A stretch of DNA of 55,505 bases, taken from positions 1 through 55,505 of the forward strand of contig DASRHG010000049.1 of the NCBI GenBank assembly GCA_035650655.1, in the 5' to 3' direction. Source of the stretch: DASRHG01 sp035650655 (GTDB lineage Bacteria; Desulfobacterota; Binatia; DP-6). The notes beneath the pieces were generated by a model. That model made no database searches. It saw only the letters and a program-made list of their open reading frames with translations, and had not been told where the DNA came from. Each line of letters starts with the position of its first letter. The stretch's first letter is position 1. Both the position numbers and the translations under genes were made by a program. Shown here in pieces: positions 41,415-48,917 of this stretch.

Positions 41415-42557
41415 TCAGACCACTCCCCGCGCGCGGAGCCCCGCAACGTCCGCCGGCGAGTAGCCGAGCGACGCGAGGATCTCGTCCGTGTGCTGGCCGA
41501 GCGTCGCGGGCGGCGTGCGGAAGGCAGGCGGCGTCGCCGAGAGCTTCACGGGATTGCCGAGCGTCCGCCGCGCGACGCCGCGCTCGTCCGGCATCTCGAT
41601 CACCATTCGGCGGTGGCGGACCTGCGGGTCCGCCAGCGCTTCGGAGAGCTTCGCGACGGGGCCGAAGCAGACGTCGAGGTCGGCCAGCTCGGCCACCCAC
41701 TCGGCCATCGTGCGCTCGCGGAACCTCGCGCGCAGCACGCGGAACATCTCCTCGCGCTCCGCGCCCTCCGCGAACTGCTTCGCCGCCAGCTCCGGGTGCC
41801 CGAGCCGCTCGCAGAGCGTCCGCCAGAAGTGCGGCTCGAGCGCGCCGACGGTGACGTGCCGGCCGTCCTTCGTCTCGTAGAGCGCGTAGCACGGATGGTG
41901 GCCCGTGAGATACGTGTCGCCGCGCGCCGGCTCCGCGCCGTCGACGAAGTAGCGGAGCGCGTTGATCACCTGCCAGGCGACCACGCCGTCCATCATCGCG
42001 ATGTCGACGAACTGGCCGGCGCCCGTCTCCTCGCGGGCGAGGAGCGCCGCCAGGATGCCGACGGCCGCGGTGAGGCTTCCGCCGCCGATGTCCGCCACCT
42101 GGACGCCGGGGATCGCCGGCGGGCCGCCCGCTGGGCCGGTGAGCCCGATGACGCCCGCGAAGCCCAGGTAGTTGACGTCGTGCCCGACCCGGTCGCGGTA
42201 CGGTCCGTCCTGCCCGTAGCCCGAGATCGAGCAGTAGATGATGCGCGGGTTGAGCTCCCGGAGCGTCTCCCAGTCGACGCCGAGCCGCGCCGCGGCGCCC
42301 GGCCGCGACCCCTCGAGCACGACGTCCGCGTCCTTCGCGAGCCGGTGGAAGATCGCGCGCCCTTCCGGCGCCTTCAGGTTGAGCGTCAGGCTCCGCTTGT
42401 TCCGCGCGAGCGGCGGAATCCCGATCCCCATCGGATCCGCCGGCGCGCAAACGGACACGACGTCCATCCCGAGGTCCGCGAGCAGCATCGAGCAGTACGG
42501 TCCCGGCAGCTGCCGGGACAGGTCCAGCATCCGAAACCGCGACAGCGCGAGCGGCAT
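41415..42557 (-). CDS. Alpha-methylacyl-CoA racemase (CaiB/BaiF family)
   Basis: The 380-residue family III CoA-transferase-fold protein has the racemase active site: His126 (GHDVNYLGFAGVIGLTG), Asp156 (VADIGGGS) and Glu241 (GALEPHFW). These are the same positions and residues as the catalytic His126/Asp156/Glu241 I recall for mycobacterial MCR; true CoA-transferases carry a different Asp. It would racemise 2-methylacyl-CoA so that side chains of sterols or isoprenoids can enter beta-oxidation. It is the first gene of the operon. A TTGCCA...TAGTAC element lies upstream but is weak. Confidence 0.88.
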   Translation of the reverse strand: MPLALSRFRMLDLSRQLPGPYCSMLLADLGMDVVSVCAPADPMGIGIPPLARNKRSLTLNLKAPEGRAIFHRLAKDADVVLEGSRPGAAARLGVDWETLRELNPRIIYCSISGYGQDGPYRDRVGHDVNYLGFAGVIGLTGPAGGPPAIPGVQVADIGGGSLTAAVGILAALLAREETGAGQFVDIAMMDGVVAWQVINALRYFVDGAEPARGDTYLTGHHPCYALYETKDGRHVTVGALEPHFWRTLCERLGHPELAAKQFAEGAEREEMFRVLRARFRERTMAEWVAELADLDVCFGPVAKLSEALADPQVRHRRMVIEMPDERGVARRTLGNPVKLSATPPAFRTPPATLGQHTDEILASLGYSPADVAGLRARGVV

Positions 42558-42612
42558 GACCCCGTGTGGGTACTAGAATCCCCCCCACGTGGCAACGAAC
42601 GGGCCGCCCGCG

Positions 42613-42659
42613 CGCGAATGCGGGGCGCCGGGAACGACCCGCGGGCGCCCCTCGCGCGC
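42613..42659 (-). terminator. Terminator-like imperfect hairpin after DUF1329 gene
   Basis: GGGGCGCC (42622-42629) pairs with GGCGCCCC (42644-42651), and outer GCGCG arms on both sides extend it. It lies directly downstream of the DUF1329 stop (42667) and before the racemase start, separating the two minus-strand units. No T tract is seen. Confidence 0.5.
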
Positions 42660-42666
42660 AGCTCGA

Positions 42667-43941
42667 CTAGTGCCCCGCGTTCACGAGCGCCGCGACGGTG
42701 AACCAGTCGTCGGTCACGCCCGCCTTCTCCCCCTGATGGTAGTACCACCCCTGCTCGCCCGGGAAGCGCGGGCTCGGAAGCGACGCCTTCGTCGCGTGCT
42801 CGAGCTGTATGTCGACCATCACGATCGCCGGAGCGAACGGCCACTCGTCCTCGTACGTGATGGCGCCCGACACCGGCGCCTGCTTGCGGAACGTGACGTC
42901 GTTGATCCAGATCTTCCAGAGCTCGCCCGAGCGGTCGTAGATGTCCGTGTACGGGATGCCCCACGCCTCCTTGTCGATGAAGAGGACGCGCTTCGAGTAC
43001 GCGTACTGCGGGAGCTTCGACACGCCCTCGATGACGTACACCTTCCGCTTCTCCCAGTTGTCGTTGAACGCCCAGTCGACCTTGTCGTCCCACTTGACCG
43101 GGTAGTGCTCGGCGTGCACGACGCCGATGAGCTCCTTCTCGCCGAGGTACTTCCACGACATCCACGCGATCTGCCCCGCGTAGCCGTAGTAGCTGTCGAC
43201 GTCGGTGTCCTGGCCGAAGAGCGCGTCGGAGCGCTGCGCGGTGGAAAGGCGCCGGACGCGGCGAAGCGACGGGAGGTAGAGCCACGAGTCGTCCTGCTTG
43301 GACGGATCGAGGTAACGGTTCCCGAGCGCGCCAACGCCCTTCAGGTCGAACGGCTCGAGGATCGGGTAGAGCCCCTGCTGCGCGCGATAGCCGCTCGGGT
43401 TCGGCTTCTCGGGCTTCGGATCCTGGTAGAGCCGCGCGACCCAGAAGAGGCGGCGGAAATGGTCCAGCAGGAAGTGCCGCTCGACGGTCATGGGCCCGTG
43501 GTCCGCGATCGCGCCCGTGTCGGCGTCGAAGTTCCGCAGATCCGTGTCGTCGATGCCGTTCACGAACCCGTAGTCGTAGTTCCACATGATCTTGAGCGCG
43601 ATCTGCGGGTCCTTCGGGTCGATGTTGGGAAAGGGCTGGCCGGCGACGTAGTTCTGGAGCGTCAGGCCGTCGGGGCTGAGCTTCACCTGGCCCGAGTACT
43701 TCTCGGTCGCCTCTTTGTACGCCTTCGGCCATTCGACGCGTCGGGTCTCGACGATGTTGATCGGAAACCCGTGCCTGATGCACCACTCGAGCCCGGGCGA
43801 GATCAGGTCCTTCACCTTGTCGATGTTCTGGTCGGTGATCTTGTCACCGGGCACGACGTCGGCGCGCGCGGGGGTGGCGCCGAGCAGAGCGACGACGACG
43901 GCGAGGACCGGCGCGATGTGCCGAACGAGCGGAGCTTCCAT
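42667..43941 (-). CDS. DUF1329 outer-membrane lipoprotein-sorting-like protein (intact copy)
   Basis: The 424-residue exported protein starts at ATG 43941, chosen over TTG 43956 because GGGGGAG lies 7 bp upstream. The signal peptide ends near ARAD. The mature protein shows DUF1329 blocks: PGDKITDQNIDKVKDLI, DYRAQQGLYPILEPFDLKG-like region, SWLYLPSLRRVRRLSTAQRSDALFGQD, and GVTDDWFTVAALVNAGH at the C-terminus. The fold is thought to resemble LolA/LolB and to handle lipids. In several proteobacterial hydrophobe-degradation loci it neighbours RND and YCF48 genes, as here. Confidence 0.92.
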   Translation of the reverse strand: MEAPLVRHIAPVLAVVVALLGATPARADVVPGDKITDQNIDKVKDLISPGLEWCIRHGFPINIVETRRVEWPKAYKEATEKYSGQVKLSPDGLTLQNYVAGQPFPNIDPKDPQIALKIMWNYDYGFVNGIDDTDLRNFDADTGAIADHGPMTVERHFLLDHFRRLFWVARLYQDPKPEKPNPSGYRAQQGLYPILEPFDLKGVGALGNRYLDPSKQDDSWLYLPSLRRVRRLSTAQRSDALFGQDTDVDSYYGYAGQIAWMSWKYLGEKELIGVVHAEHYPVKWDDKVDWAFNDNWEKRKVYVIEGVSKLPQYAYSKRVLFIDKEAWGIPYTDIYDRSGELWKIWINDVTFRKQAPVSGAITYEDEWPFAPAIVMVDIQLEHATKASLPSPRFPGEQGWYYHQGEKAGVTDDWFTVAALVNAGH

Positions 43942-43962
43942 GGCTGTCTCCCCCAACGAAGA

Positions 43963-43992
43963 GACGCCGCCGGACGGTGCGCCGGCGGCGTC
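43963..43992 (-). terminator. Perfect 11-bp hairpin between the two DUF1329 copies
   Basis: GACGCCGCCGG and CCGGCGGCGTC flank an 8-nt loop. On the minus strand it lies 37 bp past the stop of the upstream (decayed) copy and 22 bp before the start of the intact copy. It can act as terminator for the former or as a 5'-leader structure for the latter if the promoter at 44003-44032 is used. Confidence 0.5.
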
Positions 43993-44002
43993 CGCCTGAT
44001 CA

Positions 44003-44032
44003 CGTCTACGAGCGCCCCGCCGCGCGCGTCAA
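44003..44032 (-). promoter_or_regulatory. Candidate promoter of the intact DUF1329 gene
   Basis: Reading leftward: TTGACG, an 18-bp spacer, TAGACG. A similar TTGACG-N17-TACAGC pair lies before the second DUF1329 copy (44981-45009), which supports both. The -35 overlaps the stop codon of the decayed copy. Confidence 0.35.
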
Positions 44033-44932
44033 TGCCCTGCGTTCACGAGCGCGGCCACCGTGAACCAATCGTCGGTGACGCCCCACTTCTCACCCTGGTT
44101 GAAGTACCGGCCCTGCTCCCCGGGGAAGCGCGGGCTCGGGAGCGATGCCTTCGTCGCGTGCTCGAGCTGCATGTCGACCATCACGATCGCCGGGACGAAG
44201 CCCATCTCGTCCGCGTACTCGATCGCGCTCGACCCCTCTGCCTTCTTCCGGAAGCTGTAGTCGTTGATCCAGATCTATCCCGAGCTCGCCGGAGCGGTCG
44301 TAGATGTCCTGGCCGAAGAGCGCGTCGGAGCGCTGCGCGGTGGAGAGACGGCGGACGCGCTGGAGCGACGGGAGGTAGAGCCAGGAGTCGTCCTGCTTCG
44401 CGGAGTCGACGCAACGGTTGCCGAGCGCGCCGACGCCCTTCAGGTCGAACGGCTCGAGGATCGGGTAGAGCCCCTGCTGCGCGCGGTAGTCGCTCGGGTT
44501 CGGCTTCTCGGGCTTCGGATCGACGTAGAGCCGTCCGGTCCAGAAGAGACGGCGGAAGTGGTCGAGGAGGAAGTGGCGCTCGACGGTGAGCGGGCCGTGG
44601 TCCGCGATCGCGCCCGTGTCGGCGTCGAAGTTACGGAGATCGACGTCGTCGGTCGTGAGGAGCTGGTAGTTGTAGTTCCACATGATCTCGAGCGCGATCT
44701 GTGGGTCCTTCGGGTCGCAGTCGATCCGCTTCGTCCCGCCGACGGTGATCGGCCAGCCGTGCTTGATGCACCACGCGAGGCCCGGCGAGATCAGGTCCTT
44801 CGCCTGGTCCATGTTCTGGTCCGTGATCTGGTCGCCCGGCGCGACGTCGGCGCGGACCGCCGCGGCGAGGATCGTGGCCGTCAGGACGGCGGCGCTCGCC
44901 ACCGCGAGCCACCAACGAGGCTTGCATGCCAT
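44029..44932 (-). pseudogene. Decayed tandem DUF1329 paralogue
   Basis: It is a second DUF1329 gene next to the intact one and clearly homologous throughout, from the signal peptide (ATG 44932) to the shared ending VTDDWFTVAALVNAGH (TGA 44029-44031). Compared with the intact copy it lacks a ~36-codon block after KRID, lacks 88 codons between FGQD and IYDRSGEL, and has a one-base insertion near 44275-44285 (GATCTATCC vs GATCTTCC), which shifts the frame before WIND. The lengths agree: 904 nt against 1275. The 264-bp loss joins two TGTCC copies, a slippage footprint. The front frame continues past the true end in a wrong frame, so no complete product is made. Confidence 0.85.
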
Positions 44933-44980
44933 CGTCTGTTTCCCCATTTTTCTCTCGCCGTGGCGAAGTCGGGCCCCGGT

Positions 44981-45009
44981 GCTGTACACCGCGGCCCCTG
45001 CAGGCGTCA
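44981..45009 (-). promoter_or_regulatory. Candidate promoter of the decayed DUF1329 copy
   Basis: Reading leftward: TTGACG (45009-45004), a 17-bp spacer, TACAGC. It would start transcription about 42 nt before the ATG at 44932, with GGGGAAA as ribosome binding site. Confidence 0.4.
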
Positions 45010-45096
45010 ACATACGTGTACCGAGGCGAGACGCCGGGCGGCACGCGGCCGCGGCGCGATTCCGGCTCGCGGTCGACGCGTCGCCCGTCGCATCGC

Positions 45097-45657
45097 CTAG
45101 CCCCCGACGGGCGCGGCGGCGTCGCCCGGAACGCGCGGCGGCGGCAGGCCCTGGAAGATCAGGTCCTCGTAGTAGCGGACGTTGCGGCCGATGAGGACGA
45201 CGTCGGTGCTTCCGCTCCGTCGTGCGTAGACCGCGGTCCCGGTCGGGTTCTCGCTGCCGATCCGCACCTCGACCGGCGTGCCGGGGTCGGCGACGATCTC
45301 GATGCGTCCCGCGCGCTCGTCGAGCCCGTAGACGTGCGGGTCCGCCTCCGGACCGGCGACCTGCGCGATCTCCTCCGCCGCCATGAGGGCGTTCATGAAC
45401 GCCGTGACGAGGTCCGGCGCGATCGCGCTGTCCGCGGGCTCGACGACGGCCCAGCCGGCACCCGCACGCCGCACGACCACGCGCCGTCCGTCGCGCACGA
45501 GCCTGAGCTCGTGGACCGCGCTCGGCTCGACGGCGAGAAACCGCCGCCGTTCCGTCCGGGTCTCCTTCGCCGTGATGGTCGGTCGCTCGACCCACCAGTA
45601 CTCCGCGGCGAGCGCGGCGCACACGGCCCAGAGCGCGACCACCTGTCCCCAGCGCAC
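45097..45657 (-). CDS. DUF4340 protein of a Gld-like ABC export operon
   Basis: The 186-residue protein has an N-terminal membrane anchor (residues ~5-22) and a periplasmic DUF4340-type body of repeated beta units (VHELRLVRDGRRVVVRRAGAGWAVVEP, RIEIVADPGTPVEVRIG, DVVLIGRNVRYYEDLIF). It is shorter than most DUF4340 proteins (300-500 residues) and so carries about one unit. Genes of this type follow the GldG-like subunit of ABC-2 systems. It lies 12 bp after the GldG-like gene. Role in the exporter is unknown. Confidence 0.82.
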   Translation of the reverse strand: MRWGQVVALWAVCAALAAEYWWVERPTITAKETRTERRRFLAVEPSAVHELRLVRDGRRVVVRRAGAGWAVVEPADSAIAPDLVTAFMNALMAAEEIAQVAGPEADPHVYGLDERAGRIEIVADPGTPVEVRIGSENPTGTAVYARRSGSTDVVLIGRNVRYYEDLIFQGLPPPRVPGDAAAPVGG

Positions 45658-45669
45658 GGCGCTCCCTCC

Positions 45670-47049
45670 CTAGCCCCGGCGCCGCCGGACGGCGAGCGCG
45701 ACGCCGACCAGGAGGAAGACGGCCGGCTCGACGACGACGGTGCCCCAGAACGCCGCGTTGCCCTGCTCCGAAGACACGAAGAACTGCTGCAGCCCGAGCG
45801 CCTGCCGGCGCGGCCGGTGCGAAATCGCCTGCGGCTCGTGCGCGAGCCAGTCGACGCTGTTCAGGAAGAGGTCCTTGTTGCCGAGGAACTCGATGAAGAA
45901 GTTGTTCGCGAACTGTGCGTTCCCGTACACGACGACCCGGCCGAGTCGGGGTGGGACGCCCGGATCGGTGACGGGACGGAAGTCCACCTCGAGCCCGACC
46001 GTGACCGGCCCCGGGCGGTCGCGTCCCGAGACGAAGGTGGGCAAGCCCGTCCGGAGGACGCTCGTGTCCGTCGTCGCCCAGCTCTCGTTGCTCGTCTGGA
46101 GGAGCGGCTCGGCACTCGTGCCCGGCACGTCGGTCACCGGCTCCACGGACCGGGTGAGCGAGAAGAGCGCGGGAGCGTCGAGCACGTCGAGGATCGGGTG
46201 GCGTCCCCGCTCGACCGGGACGCGCATCGTGAGCTCCTCCCCGCCGTAGATCCGCGCCGACGGGTCGACGACGACGTCCGGCGCGAGCCCGACGCCCCAG
46301 CGGCGCAGGAAGGCGGCCAGCTCGGGCGCCCGCAGCGGGTCGAGGAGCACGAGCACCTGTCCCGGCCGCTCGAGGTAGCGTCCGAGCGTCCCGAGCTCGT
46401 CGGCGAGGAAGTCCTTCTGCGGACCGGCGATCACGAGGACGGCCGTCTCGGGCGGCACCTCGTCGCCGAGGAGCGAGACCGGACGCACCTCGTAGTACTC
46501 CTGCTCGAGGAGGCGCCGCGCGGTCGAGAATCCGCGCCGCCGGTCCTCGTCGTTCAGGTCCCCTTCCCCGTGCCCGACGACGAAGCCCACGACCTTCCGC
46601 TGCTGGCGCGTCACCTGGAGGAGCGCCGCCATCAGCACCTCCTCCACCGGATTCGAGAAGACCCGGCGGCGGCCGTCGCTCTCGACGACGAGCGCCCCGT
46701 AGGAGTCGATGCCGTACTGGCGCGCGAGCGCCGGGCTCTTGTTCACGTCGAGCACGTCGACGTGCACGCGCGGCGACCGGGCGCGGATGCGGTCCAGGAG
46801 GTCCTGGATCGCCGGGTTCCGCGGGTCCTGCGCCCGGAGGAACGCGTGGATCGTGACGTCGGCGGGGAGCGCGTCGAGGACCTTCTTCGCCTGGTCCGAA
46901 AGCGTGTAGCGGCGCTCGGGCGTGAGATCGAGACGGAGCGCGCGGTGGTCGAGGATCGCCTGGCCGAGGAAGAAGATGCCGACGAGCGGCGGCAGGGCGA
47001 GCGCGATGCGCAGGCGCTGGGTGCGCGCGCTCAGCGGCGGCCGCGCCAT
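45670..47049 (-). CDS. GldG-like ABC auxiliary membrane protein
   Basis: The 459-residue protein has membrane segments at both ends (residues ~13-35, and the last ~25) and a large periplasmic region between. It shows the GldG/ABC_transp_aux pattern: YTLSDQAKKVLDALPADVTIHAFLR near the start, DVLDVNKSPALARQYGI, FVVGHGEGDL, VLVIAGPQKDF, RPGQVLVLLDP and ELAAFLRRWG. It partners the ABC permease (19-bp overlap) and ATPase encoded upstream. In Bacteroidetes such proteins act in gliding; in other phyla the role of the exporter is not settled. Confidence 0.88.
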   Translation of the reverse strand: MARPPLSARTQRLRIALALPPLVGIFFLGQAILDHRALRLDLTPERRYTLSDQAKKVLDALPADVTIHAFLRAQDPRNPAIQDLLDRIRARSPRVHVDVLDVNKSPALARQYGIDSYGALVVESDGRRRVFSNPVEEVLMAALLQVTRQQRKVVGFVVGHGEGDLNDEDRRRGFSTARRLLEQEYYEVRPVSLLGDEVPPETAVLVIAGPQKDFLADELGTLGRYLERPGQVLVLLDPLRAPELAAFLRRWGVGLAPDVVVDPSARIYGGEELTMRVPVERGRHPILDVLDAPALFSLTRSVEPVTDVPGTSAEPLLQTSNESWATTDTSVLRTGLPTFVSGRDRPGPVTVGLEVDFRPVTDPGVPPRLGRVVVYGNAQFANNFFIEFLGNKDLFLNSVDWLAHEPQAISHRPRRQALGLQQFFVSSEQGNAAFWGTVVVEPAVFLLVGVALAVRRRRG

Positions 47050-47777
47050 TGTCGTGCCTCGAGGACGCGGAGCGTCGCCCACAGGAACACCCCGGCCGTG
47101 CTGACGAAGTAGAAGACGTCGCGCGCGTCGATCACGCCGACCGTGAACGGCTGGAAGTGGTTGAAGAGGGAGAGCGCGCGCAGGAACGGCAGCGTCGCCG
47201 TCGCGGACGCCGCCTCGTTCCACGAGAGGAGCCAGAGGAGGAGGAGCGGCACCGCGGTCAGGAACCCGGCCAGCACCTGGCTGTCGGTGAGCGACGACAC
47301 GAAGAGCCCGTACGCCGCGCAGACGACGACGAAGAGCACGAGCCCGACGTAGCCCGCCACGACCGGGCCGAGCGGGAACGGCTGGATGTGGTAGACCCAC
47401 GCCGGGTAGACGAGCGTCGCGGCGAGGAGCGCGCCGACGACGACGAGACACGCGCCGAGCTTCGCCGCGACGATCGCCCCGTCGCGCATCGGATAGGTGA
47501 GCAGCAGCTCGAGCGTGCCCAGGCGCTGCTCCTCGGCGAGGAGCCGCATGGTGAGCAGCGGGACGGCGAGGATGAAGGCGAGGCGGATGTCGATGAAGAC
47601 GATCTGCCAGAAGTTCTCCATGATGTTCGTGCCGAAGCCGAACGTCACGAAGTAGATGAGGTCGGAGTGGAAGTAGTAGCCGGTGTACGCGAGGAAGGCC
47701 GCGGCCACCCAGTAGACGAGCGGCGAGGCGAAGTACGAGCGGAGCTCCTTGCGGAAGAGCGCGACGAAGCCCTGCAT
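47031..47777 (-). CDS. ABC-2 type permease (GldF-like)
   Basis: The 248-residue integral membrane protein has about six helices. The N-terminal FRKELRSYFASPLVYWV is the typical cytosolic-to-first-helix junction of GldF/NosY-like ABC-2 permeases, followed by MRLLAEEQRLGTLELLLTYPMRDG. It forms the membrane channel with the ATPase encoded 4 bp upstream and overlaps the GldG-like gene by 19 bp, so the three subunits are coupled. Confidence 0.9.
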   Translation of the reverse strand: MQGFVALFRKELRSYFASPLVYWVAAAFLAYTGYYFHSDLIYFVTFGFGTNIMENFWQIVFIDIRLAFILAVPLLTMRLLAEEQRLGTLELLLTYPMRDGAIVAAKLGACLVVVGALLAATLVYPAWVYHIQPFPLGPVVAGYVGLVLFVVVCAAYGLFVSSLTDSQVLAGFLTAVPLLLLWLLSWNEAASATATLPFLRALSLFNHFQPFTVGVIDARDVFYFVSTAGVFLWATLRVLEARQWRGRR

Positions 47778-47781
47778 CGCG

Positions 47782-48717
47782 CTACGCCGCCGGGCTCACG
47801 AGCCGCACGAAGAGGTCCTCGAGCGTCGGGGCCGTGGCCCGCACCTCGAGCAGGACGAGCCCCTCGGCGACGACGGCCGCCGCGAGCGCGCGCTGCACGG
47901 GCTGAATCGCCGGCGCGAGCACGGCGAAGACGGCCCCCGCCTGCCCGTCGGGCGCGAGCGGCTCGACGCGCGTGACGCCCGGCAGGGCGGCGAGCGTCGC
48001 GCGGGCCCGCTCCGCCGAACCCTCGACGCGCACGAGGAGCCGCTCGACGCCGGCGAGCCGCCGCTGGAGCCCCTCGGCCGTGTCCTCGGCGACGAGCCGC
48101 CCGCGGGAGAGGATGACGACGCGCGAGCAGAGCACGCTCGCCTCGGAGAGGATGTGGGTCGAGACGAGCATCGTGCAGCCGGCGAGCGACTTGAGGAGCG
48201 CCCGCAGCTCGACGGTCTGCACCGGATCGAGGCCGACGGTCGCCTCGTCGAGGACCAGCACCTCCGGATCGCCGAGGAGCGCCTGGGCGAGGCCGACGCG
48301 CTGGCGATAGCCGCGCGAGAGCTTCCCGGTGTGGCGCTCGACGACCTCCTCGAGCCCGCAGCGTGCGACGACGTCGGCGACGGCCCCCCGGCGCCGGCGC
48401 CCGGGCACGCCCTTCACCTCCGCGACGAACTGGAGGAAGCGGCGCACCGTGAGCTCGGGATAGAGCGTCACCTGCTCCGGCAGGTACCCGATCCGCCCGC
48501 GGGCTGCGAGCGGGCGGTCGGCCATGTCGATGCCCGCAACCGCCACTCGGCCCGCCGTCGGGGGGAAGAAGCCGGTGAGCATGCGCATGAGCGTGCTCTT
48601 GCCGGAGCCGTTCGGCCCGAGGAGCGCGGCCACCTCGCCGCGCGCGACGCGAAACGAAACGTCGTCTACGGCGCAGGTCGTGCCGTAGTACTTCGTGACG
48701 TGCTCGACGGAGAGCAA
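47782..48717 (-). CDS. ABC transporter ATP-binding protein (GldA-like)
   Basis: The 311-residue ATPase has Walker A GPNGSGKS (~34-41), the signature LSRGYRQRVGLAQALLG (a YRQR variant typical of ABC-2/gliding ATPases), Walker B VLVLDEATVGLDP, and an H-loop STH. The C-terminal ~90 residues form a regulatory extension (LLVRVEGSAERARATLAALPGV). It is the first gene of the exporter operon; its 5' side follows the 48729-48757 terminator-like hairpin. Confidence 0.92.
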   Translation of the reverse strand: MLSVEHVTKYYGTTCAVDDVSFRVARGEVAALLGPNGSGKSTLMRMLTGFFPPTAGRVAVAGIDMADRPLAARGRIGYLPEQVTLYPELTVRRFLQFVAEVKGVPGRRRRGAVADVVARCGLEEVVERHTGKLSRGYRQRVGLAQALLGDPEVLVLDEATVGLDPVQTVELRALLKSLAGCTMLVSTHILSEASVLCSRVVILSRGRLVAEDTAEGLQRRLAGVERLLVRVEGSAERARATLAALPGVTRVEPLAPDGQAGAVFAVLAPAIQPVQRALAAAVVAEGLVLLEVRATAPTLEDLFVRLVSPAA

Positions 48718-48728
48718 GGGAATCCGGA

Positions 48729-48757
48729 GACGGCGCGGTGTGCGGCACCGCGCCGTC
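48729..48757 (-). terminator. Terminator-like hairpin, 12-bp perfect stem
   Basis: GACGGCGCGGTG pairs with CACCGCGCCGTC around TGCGG. It lies 5 bp past the stop of the 47-residue gene (48763), separating the RND operon from the ABC operon, both leftward. Confidence 0.65.
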
Positions 48758-48762
48758 GGGCG

Positions 48763-48906
48763 TCAATTCGTCGGCCGGCCTCCGCCCTCCCGCTCCTTCG
48801 CCTTGCGGCGGCGGGCGTGGATGACCTCGTCCATCGCGATCACCCCGATGCTGAAGAGGATGACGATGATGATCGACTCCCAGAGGCCCATCTGCGGGAT
48901 CGTCAT
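48763..48906 (-). CDS. 47-residue single-span membrane protein
   Basis: This small gene has an excellent ribosome binding site, GGAGGG 6 bp before ATG 48906. It encodes one transmembrane helix (LWESIIIVILFSIGVIAMDEVI) followed by a strongly basic tail (HARRRKAKEREGGG). It lies 11 bp downstream of the MMPL/RND transporter gene and ends just before a hairpin. It is therefore most likely a small accessory subunit of that transporter, comparable in principle to small RND partners such as AcrZ (analogy only). No family recognised. Confidence 0.75.
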   Translation of the reverse strand: MTIPQMGLWESIIIVILFSIGVIAMDEVIHARRRKAKEREGGGRPTN

Positions 48907-48917
48907 GCGTCGCCCTC

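Noticed and set aside
44090..44932. Reading the second DUF1329 region as a complete, longer gene running on upstream
   Set aside because: The continued frame after SGELG is not homologous to DUF1329, while the correct ending VTDDWFTVAALVNAGH lies in another frame at 44029. Length arithmetic supports a +1 lesion.
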